Assembly: GCA_024742415.1 (NCBI GenBank) | Contig: JANSYN010000008.1 | Span: forward strand, 62,001 to 126,000 | Direction of reading: 5' to 3' | DNA: 64,000 bases | From: Gammaproteobacteria bacterium | GTDB lineage: Bacteria > Pseudomonadota > Gammaproteobacteria > Pseudomonadales > Halieaceae | Part shown: positions 1-12,281 of the stretch, one piece after another | Position numbering within the stretch: the stretch's first letter is position 1 | Layout: each line of letters starts with the position of its first letter | Program-made: the position numbers and the translations under genes | Notes under the pieces: generated by a model | Databases searched by the model: none | What the model saw: the letters and a program-made list of their open reading frames with translations, nothing else | Told to the model about the DNA's origin: nothing

Positions 1-1
1 A

Positions 2-172
2 AACCTGCACCCCGTTGCGATCATCCTCGCGGTGCTGTTTTTCGGCGGGATCTGGGGCTTGTGGGGCGTATTTTTTGCGATTCCCCTGGCGACGCTGATA
101 AAAGCGATCCTCAATGCCTGGCCGCGTTCGCAGACGCAGGCAAACGAGCAGACGCAAGACAACGAATTGTAG
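2..172 (+). CDS. C-terminal end of AI-2E/PerM-family permease (partial)
   Basis: The reading frame is open from the window edge to a TAG at 170-172, giving the last 56 residues of a protein that begins outside. It contains the [20 protein letters not shown] segment followed by a second hydrophobic stretch, [14 protein letters not shown], and a polar tail rich in Gln, Asn and Glu. This His-Pro-Val plus Gly-rich helix is typical of the C-terminus of AI-2E transporter/PerM-type inner-membrane proteins, which often end in a short charged tail. The family includes autoinducer-2 exporters and Na+/H+ antiporters, so the substrate cannot be stated. The M16 protease gene starts 55 bases downstream on the same strand and may be co-transcribed. 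Confidence 0.7.
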   Translation, partial: NLHPVAIILAVLFFGGIWGLWGVFFAIPLATLIKAILNAWPRSQTQANEQTQDNEL

Positions 173-227
173 CCAGCGGCGCCGCAGCTCGACGCCCGAT
201 CTGATAATTCATGATGGAGAAAACACG

Positions 228-3086
228 TTGACGCGACTACGCCTGCGCTGTGTGCGCTTTTTGTTCGGAATGCTGCTGCTTGCAGGCCTGGTTGCCTGCG
301 CCTCGGTGCCCAAAAACAGTATTGCGCCTGTACAAAGTCCCAATGACGACTACGCCTACCGGCTGGTCACCCTTGATAACGGCCTGCAGGCGCTACTCAT
401 TTCAGACCCTGATGCTCCCAAAGCAGCCGCGTCACTGACAGTAATGGTCGGCAGTGGCGACAATCCCCCCGGTCGCGGTGGGCTGGCCCACTTTCTTGAA
501 CACATGTTGTTCCTGGGTACCGATAAGTACCCCGACGCTGCGGAGTACGAGCAGTACATTACAGAGCACGGCGGTACGCGCAACGCTTATACCAGCTTTG
601 ATCACACCAACTATTTCTTTGATATCAATGCTGAATTCCTGCCGGAAGCACTGGATCGCTTCGCCCAGTTTTTCATTGCCCCGCGCTTTGACGCCGAATA
701 CGTCGAACGTGAAAAGAATGCCGTACAGGCAGAGTACCAGATGGGGTTGAAAAGCGACGGTCGTCGCGGACTGGACGTGTTGCAGGAAGTGATGAACCCA
801 GAGCATCCCTACAGCCAGTTTGCGGTGGGCAGCCTGGATACCCTTGCGGATCGTCCCGGTGCGCCTATTCGCGATGATCTCCTGTCATTTTACGAGCAAT
901 ACTACTCCGCCAACCTGATGCGCCTGGTCGTTCTGGGCGCCCAGTCGTTGGATGAGTTGGAGGCACTGGTGGCGCCCATGTTCAGTGCGGTGCCCAACAA
1001 GGCCGCCGAGCAGGCGGTAATCGAGGCGCCGTTGTTCGAACCCGAGAGTCTGCCGATGCTCGTCCAGGTTCAACCACTGGCGACGCTGCGCCAGCTGGAA
1101 GTGTCGTTTCCTCTGGCCGATTACCGTGCGCATTATCGGGTGAACCCTGTTGTCTACTTTGGCAACCTTGTGGGCCATGAGGGCGAGGGCAGTTTGCTGT
1201 CACAACTGAAACAGGAAGGGTTGGCCGAAGGGCTCTCCGCCGGGGGCTCGCTTGCCTGGCGCGGTGGCTCGTTGTTCAGCGTGAGTGTGTCACTGACTGA
1301 GAAGGGCGTAGAACACAGGGATCGCGTACTACAGCTGTTGTTTGCCTATCTCGATATGTTGCGCAGCAACGGCCCGGAACAATGGCTGTATGCAGAACAG
1401 GCAAGCCTGGGCGAATTGAGCTTTCGCTTTCGTGAGCAGGGCACAGCGGTGCGCTATGTCACGGGGTTGTCCAGTGGTATGCACCATTATGATCCCGTTG
1501 ATATTCTGCGTGGCCCCTACATGATGGAAGACTACGACGCGCGCATGCTCGACGAGGTGCTCCAGGGCTTGCATCCGGACAACGCCGTTGTCGTTTTCAA
1601 TGACGCCTCTGTGCAGACCAGTAAGCAGTCAGAGCATTACGAAGTGCCGTATTCCGTGGCGCCCCTGGATAGGACGGCAGTCGATCTTCAGGCCGCACAG
1701 GACACTGTCTCGGCCTTTGCGTTGCCAGCACCGAACGAGTTTATTGCCGAGGACGTTGCCCTGGTGCCATTGCCCCGAACACTGCCCGACAAACCCGAAC
1801 GGGTGTACACCGGGCCGCGCAAGGCCGTGTGGTACATGCCCGACGACGAGTTTCGTGTGCCCAAGGGGGCAATTTACATCAACTTTCGTTCACCGGAGGT
1901 CGGCGCAACGGCACGCCAGGCTGCGATGGCCTCGCTCTATACCTCGGTACTGATGGACGATGTGAACGAGTTTTCGTATCCAGCGCGACTGGCGGGACTG
2001 AACTTCAGCTTCTACAAACATCAGGAAGGGCTCAGCCTGCGCATCCGCGGCTACAACGACAAGCAAACCCTGCTGTTGGAGCGGCTGCTCAATGTGGTTC
2101 AGGCCTCCGAGTTTGACCCGCAGCGGTTCGAAAACATTCGCAAGGACATGATTAGATCGCTAAGTAACAGCGCAGCAAAACGACCCAGTTCACAGGTGAT
2201 GGACGACCTGCGAGAAGCAGTCTGGTGGGGGCAGTGGGGCGAGCAGGCGTTGATTGCAGAACTGGAGGCTGCAACACCCGCCGACATGCAGCGCTTTATC
2301 GATAACTTCTGGTCAAACGCGACGGCCGAGGTTCTGGTGTACGGCAATTACAAAGAAACCACGGGCGAGCGTGTGGCCACGATGCTGCGCCGTATCATTC
2401 CCTCGGAAGGTGAGCCGTCGCTGCCCAGGATGCGCGTCCTCGCACTGGCGCCCGGTGAGTTCGCGCAGTATCAGGTGAACTTGCAACACGATGACTCAGT
2501 GCTGGCATGGTACCTGCAGGGTGCCGGTGATACCTGGCACGACAAAGCCGCCACGGCGCTGTCTGCGCAGATCATGAAGTCCGGATTTTTTCAGCAACTG
2601 CGCACTGAGCAGCAATTGGGGTATGTCGTCAGTGCGTTCAACTGGCCACAGAATGATGTGGCCGGTCTGGTGATGCTCATACAGTCACCGGTGGCAGATG
2701 CACAAGCCCTGGCACAGGCCATGGAAACCTTTATGGGCAGCGTGCTTGCTGATCTGGATGACGAACAGTTCGCCCGCCACAAGGCTGCGTTGCGCAACGA
2801 GGTACTGCGACCGCACAAGAATCAGGCCGAGCGTGCCGAGTTCTACTGGCAATCTCTGGCCCGCAAGCGCGTTGAATTTGACGGTCGCGAACGCTTCGCC
2901 CAGGCGCTGGATGCGCTTTCCATGGAGCAATGGAAGGCGTACTACACGCAGGAATTCCTGCAGCAGCGCAGAAGCCTGCAGGTCGTTGCGCCAGGTCGCT
3001 GGGGCCTGTTCCCCGAGGGTGAGCGCACGATTTTTACCTCGGCAGAGGATGTCAAAGCAGGGCACCCGGCGTATCTGTTACCGTAG
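228..3086 (+). CDS. M16-family zinc metalloprotease, insulinase/pitrilysin type, lipoprotein
   Basis: A 952-residue M16A-type peptidase. The inverted zinc motif HFLEH (His88, Glu91, His92) is present, followed by the downstream Glu-rich EKNAVQAEY helix that usually supplies the third ligand. The length and four-domain character match protease III/insulysin, which degrades peptides inside a closed chamber. I chose the TTG at 228 rather than the ATG at 114: it has a GGAG at 216-219 at good spacing and starts a lipoprotein signal peptide ending in LVAC with lipid-acceptor Cys24, whereas the upstream extension is very Arg-rich and overlaps the preceding gene. Family knowledge predicts peptide degradation; lipidation suggests attachment to a periplasm-facing membrane. 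E. coli protease III is soluble in the periplasm, so the anchor is a difference. Isolated from the aceE operon by 235 bases with palindromes. Confidence 0.88.
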   Translation: MTRLRLRCVRFLFGMLLLAGLVACASVPKNSIAPVQSPNDDYAYRLVTLDNGLQALLISDPDAPKAAASLTVMVGSGDNPPGRGGLAHFLEHMLFLGTDKYPDAAEYEQYITEHGGTRNAYTSFDHTNYFFDINAEFLPEALDRFAQFFIAPRFDAEYVEREKNAVQAEYQMGLKSDGRRGLDVLQEVMNPEHPYSQFAVGSLDTLADRPGAPIRDDLLSFYEQYYSANLMRLVVLGAQSLDELEALVAPMFSAVPNKAAEQAVIEAPLFEPESLPMLVQVQPLATLRQLEVSFPLADYRAHYRVNPVVYFGNLVGHEGEGSLLSQLKQEGLAEGLSAGGSLAWRGGSLFSVSVSLTEKGVEHRDRVLQLLFAYLDMLRSNGPEQWLYAEQASLGELSFRFREQGTAVRYVTGLSSGMHHYDPVDILRGPYMMEDYDARMLDEVLQGLHPDNAVVVFNDASVQTSKQSEHYEVPYSVAPLDRTAVDLQAAQDTVSAFALPAPNEFIAEDVALVPLPRTLPDKPERVYTGPRKAVWYMPDDEFRVPKGAIYINFRSPEVGATARQAAMASLYTSVLMDDVNEFSYPARLAGLNFSFYKHQEGLSLRIRGYNDKQTLLLERLLNVVQASEFDPQRFENIRKDMIRSLSNSAAKRPSSQVMDDLREAVWWGQWGEQALIAELEAATPADMQRFIDNFWSNATAEVLVYGNYKETTGERVATMLRRIIPSEGEPSLPRMRVLALAPGEFAQYQVNLQHDDSVLAWYLQGAGDTWHDKAATALSAQIMKSGFFQQLRTEQQLGYVVSAFNWPQNDVAGLVMLIQSPVADAQALAQAMETFMGSVLADLDDEQFARHKAALRNEVLRPHKNQAERAEFYWQSLARKRVEFDGRERFAQALDALSMEQWKAYYTQEFLQQRRSLQVVAPGRWGLFPEGERTIFTSAEDVKAGHPAYLLP

Positions 3087-3107
3087 GCAATCCTGCAATA
3101 AGTAATA

Positions 3108-3122
3108 GTTCTAAAATAGAAC
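3108..3122. promoter_or_regulatory. Candidate operator 1 upstream of aceE
   Basis: A 15-bp dyad, GTTCTAAAATAGAAC, with perfect 6-bp arms (GTTCTA/TAGAAC) around AAA. It lies 22 bases past the protease stop and matches, in inverted orientation, the site at 3257-3273 (16 of 17 positions over the extended motif). Two matching palindromes in one intergenic region suggest a cooperatively bound repressor or activator of aceE. The motif is not the E. coli PdhR half-site pattern I know, so no regulator is named. Confidence 0.5.
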
Positions 3123-3256
3123 CAAATGGATTTTGCCGCGTCAGGCGTTTATGATGGTGGCGTGTGGGCCAGTGTCAATGTAGTCTGTGAAAACATTGAA
3201 AAATCAGCAGGTTGCTGAAGCCTATGGCAGGCCTTTTCATACGCTGCGCTACTTAT

Positions 3257-3273
3257 GGTTCTATTTTAGAACC
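3257..3273. promoter_or_regulatory. Candidate operator 2 upstream of aceE
   Basis: A 17-bp dyad, GGTTCTATTTTAGAACC, with perfect 7-bp arms (GGTTCTA/TAGAACC) around TTT. Its centre is 150 bp downstream of operator 1 and about 57 bp upstream of the aceE start codon, a position suited to control of initiation. The A/T-run core is reversed relative to operator 1, so the pair is in opposite orientation. Together they bracket most of the 235-bp gap, which has no other gene. Confidence 0.5.
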
Positions 3274-3321
3274 TTAAACTGATGCGCAGTCCCATCGCAG
3301 CTTGGCAACGAGGTAGGGGCT

Positions 3322-5973
<2,652 letters not shown>

Positions 5974-5990
5974 CCGGCAGGAGACTTAGC

Positions 5991-7448
5991 ATGTCCATTG
6001 AGCTTGTAAAGGTGCCGGATATCGGCGGAGCCGAGGGTGCGGAGGTGATCGAACTGCTCGTGGCAGAGGGCGACACCATAGCGTTGGAACAGGGTCTGAT
6101 CGTACTGGAGTCCGACAAGGCCTCGATGGAGATTCCTTCTACGGTCGCAGGAACCATCGTCGAGGTGCTGGTTGCCGAGGGAGATGAGCTGGCAGAGGGC
6201 GCGCCGATCGTCAAGATTGAAGTCGCCGAGGGTGAGACTGCCGAAGCCGAAAGCGCGAGCGCAGCGTCGACAGAATCCGCGTCCGCAGAAGCCTCTTCAG
6301 AGCCTGCTGGTGAAGCCGCGGCAGAGGCGCCGCCGCAACCCGCGACGGCGTCATCGGCACAGCCACAGGACAAGGCCGGGAAGACACCGCGAGCAGAAGC
6401 TGACGCCGCGTCATCTGCAGGCGAAACCTCGCAGACCGCACTCGCGGATGCTGCTGGGGGTTCGCCCCCGTCCGCCACCGGGGGTTCGAAGCCGGCGTCT
6501 TCCGGTACATCATCCGCAGCCTCATCGGCTGCAACCGATTCGGCCGATTCCGCTTCGGGTGTTTATGCGGGCCCTGCCGTGCGCAAGCTGGCACGCGAGT
6601 TCGGCGTGCCGCTGGACCAGGTCAAAGGTTCAGGGCCCAATGGCCGGGTCGTGAAGGAGGACCTTCACGCGTTCGCGCAGAATGCAATGAGCGGCGACAC
6701 CCGCGGTGGTATGGGTATTCCTGAGGTAGCGGATGTGGATTTCAGCCGTTTTGGGGAAGTCGAGGTCATCCCACGCAGCAAGCTCGATCGCCTGACGGCC
6801 CAGAACATGCATCGCAGTTGGCTGAATGTGCCACACGTTACGCAGATTGATTCGGCAGACATCACTGAACTGGAGGCATTTCGGCAGGGTTTGAAGGCAC
6901 AGGCAGAATCGAAAGGCGTCAAGGTGTCGCCATTGCCCTTTGTGATCAAAGCCTGCGCGCTGGCGCTGCGCGATAATCCGCAGCTGAATGCGTCGTTGGC
7001 CGCCGAGGGTACGGAGTTGGTGTACAAACGCTATTTTCATATTGGTATGGCCGTCGACACGCCCGCCGGACTCATGGTGCCGGTGCTGCGTGATGTCGAT
7101 AAGAAGTCAATCTGGCAGTTGGCTGCTGAAATTGCCGAACTTGCCGAAAAAGCCCGCGATCGCAAGCTCAGCCCTGCTGACATGCAGGGCTGTTGTTTTA
7201 CCGTATCCAGCCTGGGAAACATTGGGGGTGATGGTTTCACCCCGATCGTCAACACGCCGGAGGTGGGCATTCTGGGTGTATCCAGGGCGGCCGTGAAACC
7301 CGTGTGGGATGGCGCCGATTTTGTGCCGCGCACGTTATTGCCGCTGTCTTTGTCCTACGACCACCGCGTGGTTAACGGTGCCCATGGGGGACGGTTCCTG
7401 TCGCGTGTGGTGACGTTGCTGAGCGATATTCGCCAGTTTATTCTTTAG
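5991..7448 (+). CDS. aceF: Dihydrolipoamide acetyltransferase, pyruvate dehydrogenase E2
   Basis: A 485-residue E2 core protein. One lipoyl domain occupies residues 1-80 with the lipoylated lysine in ESDKAS (Lys43); a long Ala/Glu/Ser/Pro linker spans about 80-185; the peripheral-subunit-binding domain ([10 protein letters not shown]...[11 protein letters not shown]) lies near 190-227; the acetyltransferase domain fills about 245-485 and contains SYDHRVVNG with catalytic His458. E. coli AceF has three lipoyl domains, so this single-domain form is shorter, as in many bacteria. Asn replaces Asp in the DHRxxDG motif, a variant known in Azotobacter vinelandii E2. The 3' end overlaps the convergent Fic gene by 11 bases. 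Confidence 0.96.
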   Translation: MSIELVKVPDIGGAEGAEVIELLVAEGDTIALEQGLIVLESDKASMEIPSTVAGTIVEVLVAEGDELAEGAPIVKIEVAEGETAEAESASAASTESASAEASSEPAGEAAAEAPPQPATASSAQPQDKAGKTPRAEADAASSAGETSQTALADAAGGSPPSATGGSKPASSGTSSAASSAATDSADSASGVYAGPAVRKLAREFGVPLDQVKGSGPNGRVVKEDLHAFAQNAMSGDTRGGMGIPEVADVDFSRFGEVEVIPRSKLDRLTAQNMHRSWLNVPHVTQIDSADITELEAFRQGLKAQAESKGVKVSPLPFVIKACALALRDNPQLNASLAAEGTELVYKRYFHIGMAVDTPAGLMVPVLRDVDKKSIWQLAAEIAELAEKARDRKLSPADMQGCCFTVSSLGNIGGDGFTPIVNTPEVGILGVSRAAVKPVWDGADFVPRTLLPLSLSYDHRVVNGAHGGRFLSRVVTLLSDIRQFIL

Positions 7449-8868
7449 CGGATTCCAACTCTGCCAGAAACTGCTCGGCAAACGCCTGCCCCCGTTGAAT
7501 GACCGAGATCAATGGGGCTAGATCGCCATCCTGGTTGCGCGCGATGCGGAGCGCCTTGCCCAGGTCACCCTTTAGGCTGATGTCGCGATGGAACAATGCG
7601 GGCATCAGGCCATTCCATTCCAGCTCGCGATTCAGCCAGATCATCAGCACGCGGCCGTTGCCATCAGCGAAACAGTGCAGGTCCAGCAGTGTGATGAATG
7701 AAACGGCCGCACGCACAATGCCCGGCCGCAGCTTCGGATACATCTCATTGATGAAGTGCTGTAGCGTAGCGCTGGACTGGTGTGGATTAACGCGCTTCAG
7801 GTCAGGATTCTTTGCCGCCCAGTTTTGCGTGTACTTGAAATGCCCCGGTGAGTAGTCAGGTACGTCGATGCCGGTTAACGCGTGCCAATAGCGTAACTGC
7901 GCCTCGGCCGCTACCGGGTCTGACATCTCGTGTCGTGCATCACGGGCTGCTTCAATGGCTGTGGCCACGTTAATGGATTCGCGCAGTTCACTGGACACTT
8001 CTGCACCAGAATCCAGCGCGTGCCTTATCTCGAGGTACTGCGAGACATTGTTGGCCAGGGGGATCATGAACAGGCCCTCGATCAGCGGCCATTCCTGCGG
8101 TAAGTCGATAATGCCCTGCGCGCTCTGCTTGCCCATGCCCTTGGCGCATTGCAAATAACCGCGGGCGTTTTCCAGTGCAGGGGAGTCGGGTGCGCGCAGG
8201 GGCTTTGGCAAGTTGGCGAGCAGGGTTTTCAGCTCAGCAAGGCCGTTGCCATCGGTCAACTGCTCGATAGCCGAACGCAGACGTTCATGCTCGCTCAGGC
8301 ACAGCTGTGCAGACTCAGCCTCACTGCGTTCAGCAGCAGGTAGTGCGGTTATGTCCAGTGCATCCAGATGTTGACGGGCCTGCGCGTACTCGCGTCGCTC
8401 GATCTGCAGTGTCGCCAGATTTACCTGCGCCAGCGTAAACGCGGGCGCCATGCGCAGGGCCTCCTCATACAGGGTTTGTGCTTCTTCTCTGTGGCGCTGC
8501 GAGCGCAGTGCGCAGGCCAGTTTGTTCAATGCCATGGGGGAGCGTTCCAGGCCCACTGCCGCACGGTAGCTGCGCAGGGCGGCGTCGGTGTTCCCTTGCA
8601 GTCGCTGCGCGTCGCCCAATAACATATGCGCCGCCATGAGCTTGGCATTGAGTGCGATCGCCGTCTTTAAGGTTTTTTCGGCATCTACAAACTGGCGGCC
8701 ATTGAGCAGGGTCGACCCCAGATTTACCCAGCCTTCAACGCGCGCAGGCTGTAGTTGGGTCGCCTTGCTGAAGGCACGGGCCGCCTTCGCGAGGTCACCG
8801 CGCTGGAAGTGTACCTGTCCCGCGCGCATGGCGTCTTTCCATGTCTGATCGGCGGCAGCGGTGTCCAT
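7438..8868 (-). CDS. TPR-repeat protein with C-terminal Fic domain
   Basis: A 476-residue protein. Residues about 10-190 form TPR helices (for example [20 protein letters not shown] and VNLGSTLL), and the C-terminal third is a Fic/DOC domain with [12 protein letters not shown] beginning at His398. Fic enzymes usually transfer AMP or another nucleotide phosphate to target proteins. The canonical motif is HxFx(D/E)GNGRxxR; the last Arg, which normally helps hold the nucleotide phosphates, is Met here, so activity may be altered. The sequence SSELRESI before the domain may be a degenerate inhibitory helix, but this is weak. I chose the ATG at 8868 because GGAGAG sits just upstream; a longer frame to 9021 has no Shine-Dalgarno. 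It is convergent with aceF and overlaps it by 11 bases. Confidence 0.8.
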   Translation of the reverse strand: MDTAAADQTWKDAMRAGQVHFQRGDLAKAARAFSKATQLQPARVEGWVNLGSTLLNGRQFVDAEKTLKTAIALNAKLMAAHMLLGDAQRLQGNTDAALRSYRAAVGLERSPMALNKLACALRSQRHREEAQTLYEEALRMAPAFTLAQVNLATLQIERREYAQARQHLDALDITALPAAERSEAESAQLCLSEHERLRSAIEQLTDGNGLAELKTLLANLPKPLRAPDSPALENARGYLQCAKGMGKQSAQGIIDLPQEWPLIEGLFMIPLANNVSQYLEIRHALDSGAEVSSELRESINVATAIEAARDARHEMSDPVAAEAQLRYWHALTGIDVPDYSPGHFKYTQNWAAKNPDLKRVNPHQSSATLQHFINEMYPKLRPGIVRAAVSFITLLDLHCFADGNGRVLMIWLNRELEWNGLMPALFHRDISLKGDLGKALRIARNQDGDLAPLISVIQRGQAFAEQFLAELESAKE

Positions 8869-8942
8869 GCATTCTCTCCAGTACAGTGTGGTTGCTACAA
8901 CGCGCAGGCAGTGTAACGGAATCGATGGCGGCGTTCGAGTCG

Positions 8943-10295
8943 CTACGGGGGCAACTGCCAGCCCCAGCGTTGCTGGACAAGGTTGCGCAGTTGCCCTGCA
9001 TTGCTTGATGAGGTTGGCCACAGTTGTGGCGCGTCCTGCGCCAGCTGCGCCAGTGATCGTAAGGGCAGGCCCTGCTCGCGCAGCAAGTGGAGCAACCGCA
9101 AGGTCCTGAAACCATCGAGCCAGACATGCACCTGTTTCATAAACTGTTGCTTGTCGCGCGCTTGCCGCACGCAGTGTTGCAAAGCGCCAGACCAGCCAAG
9201 CTGCTCCATCGCCTTCTGTGTTTTGCAGGCAAGTTCAGGATTAAGCCCCACGGCCTGCATGGCCGTGGCGAGTTCGATGTGCCCATCTGTGGTCTCTACG
9301 CCAACATCACAGGCAGGCGCGCTCGACGCACTTGGGTTGTAGAGCGCGGGCAGGGCCAGCAACAGGCAGCGCAAGGCCTCGAAGCCCAGGGGATGGTAGA
9401 AGTAGGGCATGTCGTCACCCATGTTTTCTGCCGCCACCAGTTGCTCAACCGCAGGCCCGGTGCCAAAGGGGACCCGTGTCGATCGGCGTGCGGTAATCCT
9501 GATGCATTCACCCTGCAACCGGGTAATCGCGCCGACCTTGGCCAGTTTGTTGAGCAGGTAGAAATCTTCTGCGCCCGCGCGCCTGGGAAAGCCGCGACAC
9601 TTGGCGTAAGCCCCGGCATTGATCGCCATGCAACTGCCCAGCGTGTGAAACGCATAAGGTGAACCGGCATACTCAAGCCCAAGCACGTAGTGGTGGATGC
9701 GCAGTTCATACAGTGCAGTGGCGGTGTCAATGTCAACCGCATCGCCCGCAACGTGGCAAAAGGGAAAGAGTGCAGCGGCACTGTCTTTGGGCAGACTTTC
9801 TACAGTGTCGAAATAGTCATTGGGCAGCCAGGTATCGGCATCGCTGCAACAAATCCAGTGGTTGGTAATGGCGCCTTGCATGATCCATGTGAACGCCAGG
9901 TCGCAGCCGCTCTTGCGGGCGAGTCCAACGCCCTCGTTGGCAGGGCTTGGGCCCTGGAGCGTTTCGATGTCGTGCAGGTAAACGTCCATGGACCTGGACA
10001 GCTGCAGAATTTCGACGCCAGTATCCGTCTTGCCGGAGAGTCCGTGCAGGGCCTGTCGCAGTGCGCTATTGCGTGTTGGGTCCTGCTCGGAATTCGGTCG
10101 GTTGAGAACAACGATCAGGAGGTTTTTGCCCTGCGGTGCGCGCAGCTTTGCCAGTGCAGCAAGAAAGTCCGGAGGCTCCGCGAAGGCCGGTACCACCAGT
10201 ACATTTTGCCAACGGTCCCGGCCAGTGCTGAGTTGCGGCAGGCCCGGTTCGATGTAGTGTTCCAGATAGCGTTGCGTTGCAACTGTCGATTGCAT
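8943..10295 (-). CDS. Glycosyltransferase-like protein, GT-A fold
   Basis: A 450-residue protein with features of a GT2/GT-A enzyme. The N-terminal strand NVLVVPAFAEPP resembles the nucleotide-sugar-binding start, WICCSDADTWLP carries a DAD metal/nucleotide motif at residues 152-154, and a GAEDFYLLNK segment resembles the catalytic ED motif. It lacks a signal peptide or clear membrane helix, so a cytoplasmic location is expected. The start codon overlaps the stop of miaE in a TGATG arrangement, implying translational coupling even though the two functions look unrelated. The acceptor is unknown. The nearest genes give no glycan pathway context; the main glycan locus lies more than 30 kb away. 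Confidence 0.68.
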   Translation of the reverse strand: MQSTVATQRYLEHYIEPGLPQLSTGRDRWQNVLVVPAFAEPPDFLAALAKLRAPQGKNLLIVVLNRPNSEQDPTRNSALRQALHGLSGKTDTGVEILQLSRSMDVYLHDIETLQGPSPANEGVGLARKSGCDLAFTWIMQGAITNHWICCSDADTWLPNDYFDTVESLPKDSAAALFPFCHVAGDAVDIDTATALYELRIHHYVLGLEYAGSPYAFHTLGSCMAINAGAYAKCRGFPRRAGAEDFYLLNKLAKVGAITRLQGECIRITARRSTRVPFGTGPAVEQLVAAENMGDDMPYFYHPLGFEALRCLLLALPALYNPSASSAPACDVGVETTDGHIELATAMQAVGLNPELACKTQKAMEQLGWSGALQHCVRQARDKQQFMKQVHVWLDGFRTLRLLHLLREQGLPLRSLAQLAQDAPQLWPTSSSNAGQLRNLVQQRWGWQLPP

Positions 10296-10873
10296 CAGTG
10301 CAGTGCGGCGCGCAGCGGCAGGGAAGCAACGATGCCTGCCTCGATATCCAGCAATTCGCTCCAGCGCGCGTCGATATCGCCGGCATCAAGATAGCGCCTG
10401 GCAAGATTCAGGAACAGCTCGAAATGCCGTTCCTCGGAGCGTGCAATCGATTGGTAAAACTGCTTCATTGGCCCGGCTTCCAGCGCATTGGCCACCAGTG
10501 CAAAACGTTCGGCGCCGCGCGCCTCGATGATACTGGCGGTTAACAGTCGATCCATCAGATAGGCTTCACTGCCCTGTCGGATCGACTTGCGAAACGCCAG
10601 CACATACGGATCCTTCTTGTCTGCCGCGGTAACGAGGCCGCGCCGGTGTATCCATTTAACGACTTCACGATAATGCGTCAGCTCTTCCACTGCCAATTCA
10701 GCCATCGCAGCCACCAGTTCGGTACGATCCGGATAGTGCGAAAGCATGGAAATCGCCATGCCGGAGGCTTTCTTCTCCGCAGCGGCGTGGTCTTGCAAAA
10801 ACGCGTCGAAGTTTTGCAGTACGTGATTGGTCCAGGCGTCGGGCGTCGCAAAGCGTAGTGGAGAATCAGACAT
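10295..10873 (-). CDS. miaE: tRNA-(ms2io6A)-hydroxylase
   Basis: A 192-residue ferritin-like diiron protein that hydroxylates the isopentenyl group of ms2i6A at tRNA position 37. The iron-ligand pattern is visible as EELTHYREV, EARGAERF and SEERHFELF, giving the expected Glu and ExxH ligands, and DRLLTASIIEARGAERF is a strong family signature. I chose the ATG at 10873 (MSDSPLRF), since the 39 residues encoded upstream in the same frame do not belong to the family. It is transcribed divergently from fabV across about 210 bases and its last base pair overlaps the start codon of a glycosyltransferase gene. The family identification is confident; the pairing with a glycosyltransferase is unusual. 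Confidence 0.9.
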   Translation of the reverse strand: MSDSPLRFATPDAWTNHVLQNFDAFLQDHAAAEKKASGMAISMLSHYPDRTELVAAMAELAVEELTHYREVVKWIHRRGLVTAADKKDPYVLAFRKSIRQGSEAYLMDRLLTASIIEARGAERFALVANALEAGPMKQFYQSIARSEERHFELFLNLARRYLDAGDIDARWSELLDIEAGIVASLPLRAALH

Positions 10874-11086
10874 AGTGTTCGAGGTTGGCGAGTTCAGGAC
10901 GCATTGAACGGCAAGTAAGCACTGAACACAAGTCAGGGGATTTTGCGTGCGCGTGTAGCGTACAAAGAGGGCTATGCTAAACTTCGCCATCGCGCGTTGC
11001 GCTGACCTTCAGTGCGCGACGATCAAGCCAGCCAAGACCAGGTTGGCGATACCCATACGCCATACACTGCACCAGGACCCCAGAAA

Positions 11087-12277
11087 ATGATCATAAAACC
11101 ACGTGTTCGCGGTTTCCTTTGCACCACGACGCACCCAATCGGATGCGAAGCCAATGTCAAACGACAGATCGACTATGTAACAGCGCGCGGGTCGATAGCG
11201 GGCGGTCCCAAGCGCGTCCTGGTGATTGGTGCCTCCACCGGGTATGGCCTGGCCTCTCGGATCACTGCCGCCTTCGGTAGCGGAGCGGCAACCCTGGGCA
11301 TTTTTTTCGAGAAAGAGGGGGGCGCAAAGAAGCCAGGCACGGCCGGCTGGTACAACTCGGCGGCATTTCACCAGTTCGCCGAGCAGGAAGGGATTTATGC
11401 GCGGAGCATCAACGGCGATGCCTTCTCGCATGAGGTCAAGCAGCAGGCGATTGATGTGATCAAGGCCGATATGGGTGAGGTGGACCTGGTGGTATATAGC
11501 CTTGCGTCGCCGCGGCGCCAACATCCCGACACGGGCGTCGTTCACACTTCTACCCTGAAGCCTATCGGCGCTGACACGGTGCAGAAGGGCGTCAATACTG
11601 ATAAGGAGATCGTGCAGGATTTTCACATCGAGGCGGCCAGTCAGGAAGAAATCGACAACACCGTGGCGGTGATGGGGGGCGAAGACTGGCAAATGTGGAT
11701 CGACGCACTGGCTGCGGCCGGTGTGCTGGCGCAGGGCGCCAGGACCACCGCGTACACCTACATTGGCGACAAACTTACCTGGGACATTTACTGGCACGGC
11801 ACTATTGGCGCGGCCAAGAAGGACCTGGACAAGCGCGTGGTCGCCATTCGCGAGCGTATGGCCGAGCGCGGTGGGGACGCCAGGGTATCGGTGCTTCAGG
11901 CCGTAGTCACGCAGGCCAGCGCGGCCATCCCCGCCATGCCAATTTACCTGGCGTTGCTCAAGAAGGTGATGACAGCGCGCGGCGAGTACGAAGGATGCAT
12001 TGAGCAAATAGACAGCCTGTTTCGCGATTCACTGTGTGTAGACCAGCCACAGTTGGACGAGGCCGGGCGGCTGCGTGCGGATGGCAAGGAACTGAACCCC
12101 GAAGTGCAAAGCGAGATTGCCCGCTTGTGGGAGCAGATTGAAACCGACAACTTGCGCCAGCTTTCCGACTTCGATGGCTATAAGCGGGAGTTTCTGCAGT
12201 TGTTCGGGTTTGAGGTGGAGGGTGTGGATTACGAAGCTGATGTGAACCCCGAAGTCGTCATTCGAGACATGGTGTAA
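11087..12277 (+). CDS. fabV: Trans-2-enoyl-ACP/CoA reductase, FabV type
   Basis: A 396-residue NADH-dependent enoyl reductase that completes each round of fatty-acid elongation. It has the dinucleotide motif GASTGYGLA near residues 48-56 and the FabV active site Y-x8-[11 protein letters not shown], with Tyr235 and Lys244. It begins [20 protein letters not shown], the typical FabV N-terminus, so the ATG at 11087 is preferred over an upstream start at 11012. FabV enzymes are known to be largely insensitive to triclosan, unlike FabI. The downstream metallo-beta-lactamase gene starts four bases after the stop and is probably co-transcribed. Whether a fabI also exists cannot be told from this window. 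Confidence 0.95.
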   Translation: MIIKPRVRGFLCTTTHPIGCEANVKRQIDYVTARGSIAGGPKRVLVIGASTGYGLASRITAAFGSGAATLGIFFEKEGGAKKPGTAGWYNSAAFHQFAEQEGIYARSINGDAFSHEVKQQAIDVIKADMGEVDLVVYSLASPRRQHPDTGVVHTSTLKPIGADTVQKGVNTDKEIVQDFHIEAASQEEIDNTVAVMGGEDWQMWIDALAAAGVLAQGARTTAYTYIGDKLTWDIYWHGTIGAAKKDLDKRVVAIRERMAERGGDARVSVLQAVVTQASAAIPAMPIYLALLKKVMTARGEYEGCIEQIDSLFRDSLCVDQPQLDEAGRLRADGKELNPEVQSEIARLWEQIETDNLRQLSDFDGYKREFLQLFGFEVEGVDYEADVNPEVVIRDMV

Positions 12278-12281
12278 TTCG

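Noticed and set aside
114-227. N-terminal extension of the M16 protease from the ATG at 114
   Set aside because: It overlaps the upstream gene, is very Arg-rich and precedes a clear lipoprotein signal with its own Shine-Dalgarno at the TTG at 228.
3108-3273. LexA-type SOS boxes upstream of aceE
   Set aside because: The arms GTTCTA/TAGAAC do not fit the gammaproteobacterial CTG-N10-CAG pattern, and aceE is not an SOS gene.
7359-7379. Asn in the DHRxxDG motif of AceF as a possible inactivating change
   Set aside because: An Asn at this site is present in the active Azotobacter vinelandii E2, so it is a known variant.
11009-12007. Long antisense frame opposite fabV
   Set aside because: It is the shadow of a strongly conserved gene and shows no protein-family features.
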